Shown one piece after another: positions 14,297 through 23,040 of a stretch of 26,754 bases of DNA; position 1 is the first letter of the stretch; every line of letters starts with the position of its first letter. The DNA is from Methylopumilus sp003533095. GTDB taxonomy: Bacteria; Pseudomonadota; Gammaproteobacteria; Burkholderiales; Methylophilaceae. The stretch lies in the NCBI GenBank assembly GCA_963977845.1, contig CAXBPZ010000013.1:1-26754 (forward strand), in the 5' to 3' direction. The notes below the pieces were generated by a model, which saw nothing but the letters and a program-made list of their open reading frames with translations, had not been told where the DNA came from and did not search any database. A program made the translations under genes and the position numbers.

Positions 14297-16645
14297 TTAG
14301 AACTGCTGACCCATTTGGAACTGAATACTTTCAGTTTTATCAGTACTTTGATTATTAAATGGTTTAGCATAAACAAGTTTCAACGGTCCAAATGGCGATA
14401 CCCATAAAACACCCATACCAGCAGAATATCTCAGGTCACCTAAAGTGACTGACTGATCCATACTGTATACGTTACCAGCATCTATAAAGGCACTCAAGCG
14501 AAATTGATTATTATTTTTAATAAAAGGTACGGGCATAAATAACTCAGCGTTTGCAATAATTTGCTTATTTCCGCCCATGAACATATTGGTTGTAGATGTT
14601 CCCGAGCCACATGACGCATCACTTGCTAAACAGACAGGGCCAATAGAGCCTTGCGCATATCCACGAACCGTATTAACCCCACCCACGTAGAAATTTTTAA
14701 AGAAAGGAAACTCATGACCGCCGTAACTATTTGCATAGCCGAATTGGCCATTTAACATAACTGTTAAATCTTTGGTGACATCTTTATACCAAGTTTCTTG
14801 CAGGGTAATTTTATACATCTGTATGTCAAGACCCGGCGTTGTGACTTCGGCATTCGCCCTTCTTAATTCACCTTTTTTTGGAAATAAAATGTCATCTCGT
14901 GTATCGTTTGACCATCCTATAGAAGCGGTAAGTGAATTCATAGTGCACCCGGTCGAGTTAGCGGTGCCAGTGACTTTTGAGCAATAATTAATATAACGGG
15001 TTGGCGATGTATTTAACACCAAATTACTTACTTCAGTATTATCTATAGTTAATCCGTATGAAATTGCATTCTTTTCACTAAGCGGAACACCAAATCGAAT
15101 CCCTGCACCATATGATGAAGTATTATAAGTTACAAGATTTAAAGATGAAGTATTCACATCTCTTCGATAAACATCATAACCAAGGCTGATACCTTCGGGC
15201 GTATAAAATGGTTTTGTAACGCTCAAAGAATAAGTCTTATTCACAGAACCGGTGTTGATTTGAGCTGAAACTCGATCACCTGTACCAAGGAAATTTGCTT
15301 GTGTAACATTAAAACTACCTACGAGACCCTCGCTACTACTGAGGCCAGCACCAAACATTATGCTTCCTGTATTTCTTTCGGTGACTTTAACTTTTAAATC
15401 AACTTGATCTGTACTTCCAGGAACTGCTGGTGTTTCGATATTAACATCTGAGAAAAATTGTGTTCTATTGAGTCTTACTTTGGACCTATCAATTTTATCA
15501 GCTGCATACCAACCCGATTCCACTTGCCTAAATTCACGTCTAATCACATCATCCCGCGTACGCTCATTACCTTCAATATCAATACGCCTTACATAAACTT
15601 TTCTTCCAGGATCAACAAAGAATGTGAACGAAGCTGTGTGTTCCTCTTTGTTAATTTCTGGAATAGCATTCACGTTTGAAAACGCAAAGCCATCGTTACC
15701 TAAACGACCATTCATGGCCTTAGTTGATTCGGTAATTTTTTCGCGATTAAAAATATCGTCTTTTTTAATTTTAATTAAATTTTGTAACTCATTTTCGGGA
15801 ACTTGTTGAAGATCGCCGGCAAGCTTTACATCAGAAACTCTATATTTAGGGCCCTCTGAAATATTGATCGTTATATAAACATCTTCTTTATCAGGTGTAA
15901 TAGACACTTGAGTAGAATCGATTGAAAATTCAAGGTATCCACGATTCATATAAAAAGATTTAAGCTTTTCTAGATCGGATGTTAATTTTTGTTTTGAATA
16001 CTGATCGTCCTTGTACCACCAAGATAACCAATTGGTCGTTTTTAATTCAAACTCTGAGGTAATATCTGATTTACTATAAAGCTGATTTCCAACGACATTA
16101 ATTTCTTTAATACGAGAGACAATTCCCTCCTCAATATCAAATCGAATAGCTACCCTATTTCTCTCTAAAGGGGAGGCGGAAGTTTTAACAGTAGCTGTAT
16201 ATTTACCTTGAGCCAAATATTGTTTTTTGATTTCTTGTTCAGCAAACTCTAATTTCGATTTGTCATAAATTTGTCCTTCGGCAAGACCTATACTCTTCAT
16301 ACCCTCTTTTAACTTATCAGATTGAAATGCTTTATTACCTGAGAACTGAATATCTGCGATTGAAGGTCTCTCTTGAACGGTAATGAGAAGAATGTTTTGA
16401 TCGGCTTCTATACGAACATCTTTAAAAAAACCTGTGCGATACAGCGACTTGATAGCCTCAGATGATTTGTCTTCAGTCATCGTGTCACCCACTTGCACAG
16501 GAAGATAGTTAAATACTGTTCCTGGCTCAGTTCTTTGAAGACCTTCAATTTTAATATCTTTAATCACAAAAGGCTCCATAGCAAAGGCTGCTACAGATAG
16601 AATGAAGAGTGAAATGAATAAAGCTAGTTTAGATCTAAAAGACAT
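14297..16645 (-). CDS. bamA: Outer membrane protein assembly factor BamA
   Basis: Central subunit of the BAM machine that inserts beta-barrel proteins into the outer membrane. The 782-residue protein has a signal peptide (1-22, ending AAFA), five POTRA domains (about 25-425) and a 16-strand Omp85 barrel (about 428-782). The diagnostic VRGY of loop 6 is at 660-663, and the chain ends in the aromatic signal QF. Loop 6 carries Cys672/Cys679, comparable with the E. coli loop-6 cysteine pair; an additional pair, Cys555/Cys567, lies in an earlier predicted surface loop. The ATG overlaps the rseP stop by one base (TAATG), with AGGA about 7 bases upstream inside rseP. Confidence 0.97.
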   Translation of the reverse strand: MSFRSKLALFISLFILSVAAFAMEPFVIKDIKIEGLQRTEPGTVFNYLPVQVGDTMTEDKSSEAIKSLYRTGFFKDVRIEADQNILLITVQERPSIADIQFSGNKAFQSDKLKEGMKSIGLAEGQIYDKSKLEFAEQEIKKQYLAQGKYTATVKTSASPLERNRVAIRFDIEEGIVSRIKEINVVGNQLYSKSDITSEFELKTTNWLSWWYKDDQYSKQKLTSDLEKLKSFYMNRGYLEFSIDSTQVSITPDKEDVYITINISEGPKYRVSDVKLAGDLQQVPENELQNLIKIKKDDIFNREKITESTKAMNGRLGNDGFAFSNVNAIPEINKEEHTASFTFFVDPGRKVYVRRIDIEGNERTRDDVIRREFRQVESGWYAADKIDRSKVRLNRTQFFSDVNIETPAVPGSTDQVDLKVKVTERNTGSIMFGAGLSSSEGLVGSFNVTQANFLGTGDRVSAQINTGSVNKTYSLSVTKPFYTPEGISLGYDVYRRDVNTSSLNLVTYNTSSYGAGIRFGVPLSEKNAISYGLTIDNTEVSNLVLNTSPTRYINYCSKVTGTANSTGCTMNSLTASIGWSNDTRDDILFPKKGELRRANAEVTTPGLDIQMYKITLQETWYKDVTKDLTVMLNGQFGYANSYGGHEFPFFKNFYVGGVNTVRGYAQGSIGPVCLASDASCGSGTSTTNMFMGGNKQIIANAELFMPVPFIKNNNQFRLSAFIDAGNVYSMDQSVTLGDLRYSAGMGVLWVSPFGPLKLVYAKPFNNQSTDKTESIQFQMGQQF

Positions 16646-17964
16646 TAGCTTCCTAATAGGTATCGACAGGCGTCATTATACAACGCAATTACAGTAAGTA
16701 AACCCAAAATTAACATCCCAACCCTTTGACTTATCATCATTTTTTCATTTGACAAAGGCTTACCTTTAATAAACTCTAAAAGGTAAAAAGCCAAATAACC
16801 CCCATCCAGTAATGGGATAGGCAATAAATTCAATACACCAATGTTTAAACTAATTAAGCCAATGAATTGAATGAATGGAAAAATACCTTCTAAAAATGAT
16901 GAAGATGCCATATGTGCAATCGCCAAAGGACCTCCCAAATCTTTTAAATCAGCTTTTTGGATAAATAGATTCTTAAGTGTTGTCAGTGTGAGGTTAAAAA
17001 AAGTAAAGGTTTGGGCGAATGATTTTTTAATTGAATCACCAAAAGTGCGCTTGACTTCAACTAAATAAGCTTTGATAACATTTTCATCATAGCCCAATAC
17101 AACGCCAATTCTTTTTTTGTCGACTTTACCTTCAAATAACTCTTTATCTATATGAATATATTGAATAATATTTTCTCTTTTTATTGTTAAATCGAATGAT
17201 TTTAACCAATGATTTTGTATGATGGCGATCAAATCTGGAATGTTTTTGACAGGGATTTGATCTACCATAACGATCTCATCGTGAATTCTTAATCCTATTT
17301 TTTCAGCAATACTATTAGCTTCAATGGACTGAATTAATATAGGAAGGCCGTATGGAAAAACTTTGATTTCATTCGTCCAAAAAAGATTTTTAATGTGAAT
17401 AAGTTTGCCTTCCCTCTTCAAATATACATCTTTAAATACTTGAGGATGAGTCTTTAGTGAAATATTAAGGTCTTCTATAGATTTGATCTCAAGACCATCA
17501 AGTAAAACGATATCGTCCCCAACTCTAAGGCCTTTTTGATAAGCCTCACTCGATACCGAAAGATCGCTAATGGATGGCTTAATTTGAAGAGAGCCATGCA
17601 TATAGATAAAGCAAAAAATAATGATGCCCAAAATTATATTGATCAAGGGTCCTGCAGCCACAATAAGAAAGCGCTTAATTAAGGGTTGCTGATTAAACGC
17701 TCGTTTAATGTCGTTTTTTTTAATTTTTTCGTTTGACTCTAAATTGTTTTCATCGAGAAGTTTTACATATCCCCCTAAAGGAACTGCAGATATAACGAAT
17801 GCAGTTTGATCCTTACCAAGTCGAAAGGTAAAAATGGGGTTACCAAATCCAATTGAAAACTTTAATACCTTGACGTTGCACCATCGAGCCATCTGAAAAT
17901 GTCCAAATTCATGAACACCTACAACAATGCTTATAGTGAGAATAAAAACAAAAAAAGTTGTCAT
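16645..17964 (-). CDS. rseP: RIP metalloprotease RseP (site-2 protease)
   Basis: Intramembrane zinc protease that cleaves anti-sigma factor RseA and remnant signal peptides. The 439-residue protein has HEFGH at 18-22 in the first membrane helix (zinc ligands His18 and His22, catalytic Glu19), a second membrane helix (about 97-120), two PDZ domains (about 131-190 and 205-275), and the third zinc ligand Asp387 in LLPIPLLDGG within a late hydrophobic helix, with a final helix near 415-432. Its ATG overlaps the dxr stop (TAATG) and no clear Shine-Dalgarno is visible, so expression probably depends on coupling to dxr. It sits directly before bamA. Confidence 0.96.
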   Translation of the reverse strand: MTTFFVFILTISIVVGVHEFGHFQMARWCNVKVLKFSIGFGNPIFTFRLGKDQTAFVISAVPLGGYVKLLDENNLESNEKIKKNDIKRAFNQQPLIKRFLIVAAGPLINIILGIIIFCFIYMHGSLQIKPSISDLSVSSEAYQKGLRVGDDIVLLDGLEIKSIEDLNISLKTHPQVFKDVYLKREGKLIHIKNLFWTNEIKVFPYGLPILIQSIEANSIAEKIGLRIHDEIVMVDQIPVKNIPDLIAIIQNHWLKSFDLTIKRENIIQYIHIDKELFEGKVDKKRIGVVLGYDENVIKAYLVEVKRTFGDSIKKSFAQTFTFFNLTLTTLKNLFIQKADLKDLGGPLAIAHMASSSFLEGIFPFIQFIGLISLNIGVLNLLPIPLLDGGYLAFYLLEFIKGKPLSNEKMMISQRVGMLILGLLTVIALYNDACRYLLGS

Positions 17965-19148
17965 TAATTTAGTTTATGACTGTCAACCCATGAAAGCGCG
18001 AGATCACGCGTCTTTTTATCTACATCTATTACTGTATCAATAGAATCGATTGGTCGAGATTCTATGGTGTCCAAACAAAATTCAATTAACTCTGCTATTT
18101 GATTAAATGCGATAGATGCATTCAGGAAGGCATCTACGGCAACCTCATTTGCGGCATTAAGAATAGTTGGGGCATTGTGACCCATCCCTAAGGCTCTGTA
18201 TGCTAACCCAAGACAAGGAAATTTATTTAAATCAGGTGCCTCAAAATCAAGTTTTTTTGTTTTTATAAGATCTAATCCCGAAACCCCAGATTCAATTCTT
18301 TCTGGATGACTTAATGCATAAGCAATGGGAGTTCGCATATCCGGGTTACCCAATTGAGCTAGTGTGCTTCCATCAATATATTCAACAAGCGAATGAATAA
18401 TACTTTGAGGATGAATAATTACTTCAATATCTGACGCTGGAATATCAAATAGCCAAAAGGCCTCAATAATTTCCAATCCTTTATTCATCATAGTTGCGGA
18501 ATCAATGGTAATCTTTTTTCCCATCACCCAATTAGGGTGTCTTAAAGCTTCTTTAGGCGTCACTTTAAGCAACTGCTCTTTAGAGTATGTTCTAAAAGGC
18601 CCACCTGATGCAGTCAGCAAAATTTTTCTGACGCCATTTGATTTGTAATTTAATTTTTTATTTTGTGGCAAAACTTGCAAAATTGCATTATGTTCACTAT
18701 CAATTGGTATTAAAGTTGCTTTTGAATGATTTATGGCTTTAACAAATAATTCCCCTGCCATTACTAAGGTTTCTTTATTAGCTAATAAAATCTTTTTTCC
18801 GCTATTTGCGGCAGCCATCGTGGGCTTAAGACCGGCGGCTCCTACAATGGCTGAAATTACAGTACTTGTATCTATGTGAGAAGCAAGCCAATCAAGCGAT
18901 TCGACACTCTCTAATACAATAGTTTTTGAATTTGATAAAAAAAGATTTTTTTTTAATTTTTGGTTCGCGTCATCATTTAAAGCAACAGCATATCGAGGCT
19001 CAAACTCTAAACATTGCTCTGTGAGTAAATCCACATTTTTATTTGCTGTTAGCGCAAAAACTTTATATTTTTCTTTATGAAGTTTAATAACTTGTAAAGC
19101 ATTACAACCAATGCTTCCAGTTGAACCTAATATTAAAATATTTTCCAA
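17964..19148 (-). CDS. dxr: 1-deoxy-D-xylulose 5-phosphate reductoisomerase (DXP reductoisomerase)
   Basis: Makes 2-C-methylerythritol 4-phosphate, the committed step of the non-mevalonate isoprenoid pathway that supplies UppS. The 394-residue protein has the NADPH motif LGSTGSIG (7-14), ANKETLVMAGE, metal ligands Asp150 and Glu152 (PIDSEHNA), SGGPFR, MNKGLEIIEAFWLF and IHPQSIIHS. The start must be TTG (19146-19148): the cdsA stop directly precedes it and LGSTG is close to the N-terminus in the family. The ribosome binding site is weak, so coupling to cdsA is likely. Confidence 0.96.
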   Translation of the reverse strand: MENILILGSTGSIGCNALQVIKLHKEKYKVFALTANKNVDLLTEQCLEFEPRYAVALNDDANQKLKKNLFLSNSKTIVLESVESLDWLASHIDTSTVISAIVGAAGLKPTMAAANSGKKILLANKETLVMAGELFVKAINHSKATLIPIDSEHNAILQVLPQNKKLNYKSNGVRKILLTASGGPFRTYSKEQLLKVTPKEALRHPNWVMGKKITIDSATMMNKGLEIIEAFWLFDIPASDIEVIIHPQSIIHSLVEYIDGSTLAQLGNPDMRTPIAYALSHPERIESGVSGLDLIKTKKLDFEAPDLNKFPCLGLAYRALGMGHNAPTILNAANEVAVDAFLNASIAFNQIAELIEFCLDTIESRPIDSIDTVIDVDKKTRDLALSWVDSHKLN

Positions 19149-19949
19149 TTAAATTATTTTTCCGAAAAAAACAGGTGTCATGAGGATTAGGGTAGCGAGC
19201 GGGAGGCTGGAACAAAGACTATCTATTCGATCAAGCACACCTCCATGACCAGGAATTAAATCACCACTATCTTTAACTTTAGCCATTCGTTTTATATAGG
19301 ACTCAAATAAGTCGCCCTCAACGCTTAAGATTAAAATTAAATCAAAAAACAAAATAGACTTATAGGAATTAACAAAACCTAAGTAAGTCATAGCAATAGA
19401 AAATAATGAAACGATAAATAGCGCCCCTAGAAACCCTTCCCAAGTTTTACCTGGGCTAATAGTGGGTGCCAGTTTCTTTTTACCAAACTGCTTCCCAAAA
19501 AAATAAGCGCTTGAATCAGCAAGCCAAATAGTCGTTAAAACCAGAAGAACAATCCAAGGGCCTAATTCAATTAAATCATTTAATGAAATAATAAGTGGCA
19601 TGACTAAAATCCAGCCAACAAAAGAACTCAAAAAGAAGTTTTTTAAATTAATTTTAAATATTAAAAATAAAGGCGCAATGCATAACCAAAAAAATGAAGC
19701 TATCAAAAGAATAAGTTTTGAATCATCAGAATTAAGATGTTGATCTATAAAATAGATTAAAGCTAAAGAGATTGCTAAAAAAAATTTTTTTTCATGGGAT
19801 TTAAAATGTAGGAGTTTTGACCACTCATAGAGAGCTAATAACGAGGGTATATATATCGCAAAAGAAAAATATCTTCCTGAAAATAGAAACATGGAAGATA
19901 AAAAAACTACAAGCATGACGAGTGCAGAAAGAATACGTGATATCAACAT
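19149..19949 (-). CDS. cdsA: Phosphatidate cytidylyltransferase (CDP-diglyceride synthase)
   Basis: Integral membrane enzyme making CDP-diacylglycerol from phosphatidic acid and CTP. The 266-residue protein has about seven to eight hydrophobic helices, SPGKTWEG (165-172), and the complete CDS signature from Ser217 to Asp243 (SYIKRMAKVKDSGDLIPGHG then GVLDRID). The ATG (19947-19949) follows the uppS stop with no intervening base, and no Shine-Dalgarno is obvious. The neighbours uppS and dxr are the conserved ones. Confidence 0.96.
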   Translation of the reverse strand: MLISRILSALVMLVVFLSSMFLFSGRYFSFAIYIPSLLALYEWSKLLHFKSHEKKFFLAISLALIYFIDQHLNSDDSKLILLIASFFWLCIAPLFLIFKINLKNFFLSSFVGWILVMPLIISLNDLIELGPWIVLLVLTTIWLADSSAYFFGKQFGKKKLAPTISPGKTWEGFLGALFIVSLFSIAMTYLGFVNSYKSILFFDLILILSVEGDLFESYIKRMAKVKDSGDLIPGHGGVLDRIDSLCSSLPLATLILMTPVFFGKII

Positions 19950-20690
19950 TTACAATTGCTCGCTTGTTTTACCATATCGTCGCTCTCTCTTTTGAAATTC
20001 AATAAGTGCAGTCATAAAAGCTTTTTCATTAAAATCAGGCCATAATGTTTCGGTAAAATAGAGTTCAGTATATGAAAATTGCCAGATTAAAAAATTACTA
20101 ATGCGTTTTTCACCGCCAGTTCTTATTAAAAGATCTGGATCAGGTGCAAAATTCAAAGAAAGATTTTGGGTAAGACTCTTTTGAGTTAAAGGTTTTTTGA
20201 AATGATATTTCTTTCTAAATTCATTGACAGCATTCACAATATCCCATCTTCCACCATAATTAATCGCAATACTTAGCGTTAGGCCAGTATTTTTTTCAGT
20301 AAGCCTTTCAAGATCTTTTATTTTATAAACCAGTTTTTTTGGAAAAGGCTTAAGGTCACCAATGAGTTTAAAACGAATATTATTCTTAATTAAAGACGAG
20401 GACTCTTTTTTTATAGAATCCTGAAATAAAGATATTAAAAAATTCACTTCTTGAGTAGGTCTTAACCAATTTTCTGTACTGAAAGCAAATAATGTAAGAA
20501 AGGGAATGTCGAGTTTTTGACACTGAGTAATTACTGTTTTAACTGACTCTAGGCCTTTTTTGTGGCCAGAAATACGCGGCATGAAACGTTTTTTTGCCCA
20601 CCTACCATTGCCGTCCATAATAATAGCAATATGCTGAGGTTTTTCTACTAATACCTCTTGCGCTTGAAATGGACGAAAGAAGTTAAACAC
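19950..20690 (-). CDS. uppS: Isoprenyl transferase (undecaprenyl diphosphate synthase)
   Basis: Cis-prenyltransferase that builds the C55 lipid carrier for peptidoglycan and O-antigen. The 246-residue protein shows HIAIIMDGNGRWAKKR with catalytic Asp26 (same number as E. coli), SGHKKG, FAFSTENW, INYGGRWDIV, and LLIRTGGEKRISNFLIWQ followed by YTELYF. The start is GTG (20688-20690), overlapping the frr stop by one base (TAGTG). No good Shine-Dalgarno precedes it, suggesting reinitiation after frr. Confidence 0.95.
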   Translation of the reverse strand: MFNFFRPFQAQEVLVEKPQHIAIIMDGNGRWAKKRFMPRISGHKKGLESVKTVITQCQKLDIPFLTLFAFSTENWLRPTQEVNFLISLFQDSIKKESSSLIKNNIRFKLIGDLKPFPKKLVYKIKDLERLTEKNTGLTLSIAINYGGRWDIVNAVNEFRKKYHFKKPLTQKSLTQNLSLNFAPDPDLLIRTGGEKRISNFLIWQFSYTELYFTETLWPDFNEKAFMTALIEFQKRERRYGKTSEQL

Positions 20691-21247
20691 TAAATAGCGA
20701 GTAATTCAGATTCTTTTAACTGAAGAAGTTTATCGATTTCTGCGATAAATTTATCTGTGATTTTCTGTACATCATCTTGCGATCTTCGCTCATCATCTTC
20801 ACTAATTTCTTTTTCTTTGAGAGATTTTTTTAGTGAGTCATTTGCATCACGTCTAATATTTCTAATTGCCACTTTTGCTGATTCAGCTTCTGTGCGCACA
20901 ACTTTTATAAGATCTTTTCTTCGCTCTTCAGTGAGTATTGGCATTGGAACACGGATAAGATCACCAGATGTCGCAGGATTCAAACCAAGATCACTATCGC
21001 GAATCGCTTTTTCTACTTTAGCCACCATACTTTTTTCATAAGGCTGTACGTTAATAGTTTTTGCGTCACCTAAATTAATACCAGCAACCTGATTTATAGG
21101 TACCATCGACCCATAATAATCGATAAGAATATGGTCAAGAAGTCCTGTATGCGCTCTACCTGTTCTAATTTTTGCAAGATCAGACTTAAATGAGTCTAAA
21201 GATTTTTGCATTTTTTCGTTTACATTTGTTTTAATTACTTCAGTCAT
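20690..21247 (-). CDS. frr: Ribosome recycling factor
   Basis: Splits post-termination ribosomes together with EF-G and IF3. Three ATG codons lie in tandem (21245-21253). The Shine-Dalgarno AAAGAGG directly abuts the first, so the third ATG (21245-21247) has the best spacing (6 bases); it gives 185 residues, the same as E. coli RRF. Family features are SLDSFKSDLAKIRTGRAH, LDHILIDYYGSMVPINQVA, the NVQPYEKSM hinge region and RRDANDSLKK. It follows pyrH by a short gap and overlaps uppS by one base. The start choice is an inference; a start at 21253 would add two Met. Confidence 0.95.
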   Translation of the reverse strand: MTEVIKTNVNEKMQKSLDSFKSDLAKIRTGRAHTGLLDHILIDYYGSMVPINQVAGINLGDAKTINVQPYEKSMVAKVEKAIRDSDLGLNPATSGDLIRVPMPILTEERRKDLIKVVRTEAESAKVAIRNIRRDANDSLKKSLKEKEISEDDERRSQDDVQKITDKFIAEIDKLLQLKESELLAI

Positions 21248-21262
21248 CATCATCCTCTTTGA

Positions 21263-21988
21263 TCAATGGACATTTGGCATGACAAGGGTGCCTTCATTTT
21301 GTCCTAATAAAATACTTTTAAGCGCTCCAGATTTAAATATATTAAAGACTGCGATAGGTAATTGTTGATCTCTGCATAAAGTTAATGCTGTCGCATCCAT
21401 CACTTTTAAATCTTTTTGAATCGCTTCATCAAAACTTACAACTTCATAACGCTTTGCTTTTGGATTTTTTTTAGGATCTTCAGAATAAATGCCATCTACC
21501 TTAGTAGCTTTAATCATAATATCTGCATTCATTTCAACCCCGCGGAGAGCTGCAGCTGTATCAGTAGTAAAAAATGGATTGCCTGTACCAGCAGCAAAAA
21601 TAACCACTTTACCTTCTTCTAAATAACGAATTGCTTTGCCCCGAATATAAGGCTCAGCCACTTGTTCAATATTAAGAGCTGATTGAACACGAGCAATAAT
21701 ACCTGCATGTTTCATCGCATCTTGCAGGGCAAGAGCATTCATTACAGTTGCCATCATACCCATATAATCCGCAGTTGCTCTATCCATTCCTGCGGCACCC
21801 AAGGCTACACCCCTAAATATATTGCCTCCACCAATTACAATGCCTATTTGAACTTTTAAATCGAGGCCTTCTTTAATTTCCTGAACCACATTGGAAATTG
21901 TGTGTTGATTGATGCCAAAGGGATCATCGCCCATCAAGGCCTCACCTGAAATTTTTAGCAAAACTCTTTTGTAAGCGGATCGTGTCAT
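21263..21988 (-). CDS. pyrH: UMP kinase
   Basis: Phosphorylates UMP to UDP; hexameric, amino-acid-kinase fold, regulated by GTP and UTP in proteobacteria. The 241 residues (E. coli also 241) include RVLLKISGEALMG, GGGNIFRG (53-60), GTGNPFFTTDTAAALRG and KVDGIYSEDP. ATG at 21986-21988. A strong terminator hairpin lies 43 bases upstream, after tsf, so pyrH is either served by read-through or by a promoter in the AT-rich 21989-22030 stretch, where I could not identify a convincing -35/-10 pair. Confidence 0.97.
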   Translation of the reverse strand: MTRSAYKRVLLKISGEALMGDDPFGINQHTISNVVQEIKEGLDLKVQIGIVIGGGNIFRGVALGAAGMDRATADYMGMMATVMNALALQDAMKHAGIIARVQSALNIEQVAEPYIRGKAIRYLEEGKVVIFAAGTGNPFFTTDTAAALRGVEMNADIMIKATKVDGIYSEDPKKNPKAKRYEVVSFDEAIQKDLKVMDATALTLCRDQQLPIAVFNIFKSGALKSILLGQNEGTLVMPNVH

Positions 21989-22030
21989 AATTTTTGTTAA
22001 AGTTTAACTTAATTTTAATCTAGAGGGCAC

Positions 22031-22062
22031 AAAAAAAGGACTGTATGCATCATACAATCCTT
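22031..22062 (-). terminator. Rho-independent terminator after tsf
   Basis: On the minus strand, arms AAGGATTGTATG and CATACAGTCCTT form a 12-bp stem (one G-U) with a 3-base loop, followed by an uninterrupted T-run that overlaps the stem end (seven Ts). It begins 19 bases after the tsf stop and would end or attenuate the rpsB-tsf transcript before pyrH. Confidence 0.85.
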
Positions 22063-22081
22063 TATATGTGATCTTGATAAA

Positions 22082-22957
22082 TTAAACCTTTGCTGCTGCT
22101 GCAACCTCTGCGGCATAATCCACAACTGCTTTTTCTATACCCTCACCGACAGAATAAATGCTAAAGGCGTTAATAGAAGCATTGTGAGACTTTAATAATT
22201 GCTCAATAGTAATCTTATCGTCTTTAACAAAAGGTTGACTGAGTAATGTAACTTCCTTAAGGAATTTCTGCACTGTGCCTTCTGCAATTTTTTCAAGCAT
22301 CGCTTCAGGCTTACCTGCTTCTTTTGCTTTTTCAATTGCAACACGTTTTTCTACTTCAATTAATTGAGCATCAATACCCGATGCATTTAATGCTTTTGGT
22401 TTGTTCGCTGCGATATGCATAGCTAAATCTTTACCCAAAGCTTCATCACCGCCCTGAAGATCCAAAAGAACACCAATTCTTCCACTATGAACATAGCTCA
22501 CAATTTGGCCATTGGTTTGATAACGAATAAAACGACGTGGTGTGATATTTTCACCAATTTTTCCAACAAGTTGGGCTCTGATGTCTTCAGCATTACCTGA
22601 AAGCATTGTTAAATTGTTCAAATCTTCAATATTTGAAGGGTTTTTTTCATTGATAGCAGTTACAAGTTCATTTGCATATTTTAGAAAATCTTCATTTTTT
22701 GCGCAGAAATCTGTTTCTGAATTAACTTCAAGAAGCGTTCCTGTTTTTTTGTCCTGGGCTACGTGAGCAATTACGATCCCTTCGGCCGCAATCCTTCCAG
22801 CAGCTTTACTTGCTTTATTTCCAAAACGAACTCTTAAAATTTCTTCTGCTCGAGCGCTATCGCCATTAGCTTCTGTTAGTGCTTTTTTGCAATCCATCAT
22901 AGGTGCGTCTGTGCGATCACGAAGATCTTTGACCATACTTGCGGTTATTTCTGCCAC
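22082..22957 (-). CDS. tsf: Elongation factor Ts
   Basis: Nucleotide exchange factor for EF-Tu. The 291-residue protein has the N-terminal MVKDLRDRTDAPMMDCKKAL, the TDFCAKNEDF segment (82-91; the E. coli motif is TDFVAK) that contacts EF-Tu, and the dimerisation region ending in VGEGIEKA. The start is GTG (22955-22957) with a strong AAGGAG 7 bases upstream. It is 83 bases after rpsB; the gap contains a GC-rich hairpin, and a terminator follows the gene. Confidence 0.97.
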   Translation of the reverse strand: MAEITASMVKDLRDRTDAPMMDCKKALTEANGDSARAEEILRVRFGNKASKAAGRIAAEGIVIAHVAQDKKTGTLLEVNSETDFCAKNEDFLKYANELVTAINEKNPSNIEDLNNLTMLSGNAEDIRAQLVGKIGENITPRRFIRYQTNGQIVSYVHSGRIGVLLDLQGGDEALGKDLAMHIAANKPKALNASGIDAQLIEVEKRVAIEKAKEAGKPEAMLEKIAEGTVQKFLKEVTLLSQPFVKDDKITIEQLLKSHNASINAFSIYSVGEGIEKAVVDYAAEVAAAAKV

Positions 22958-23000
22958 TTTGATACTCCTTAAATTCTGTACGATTAAACTTTATTATTAA

Positions 23001-23023
23001 AAAAGGGGCATAAAGCCCCTTTT
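23001..23023. terminator. Hairpin between rpsB and tsf (attenuator-like)
   Basis: Arms AAAAGGGGC and GCCCCTTTT (9 bp) with a 5-base loop. On the minus strand TTTTTTAATAAT follows, so it resembles a weak terminator placed 17 bases after the rpsB stop and before tsf. It would allow partial read-through and make S2 in excess of EF-Ts transcripts, or protect the 3' end of rpsB mRNA. Confidence 0.7.
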
Positions 23024-23040
23024 AAAAAATTATTTAGAAA

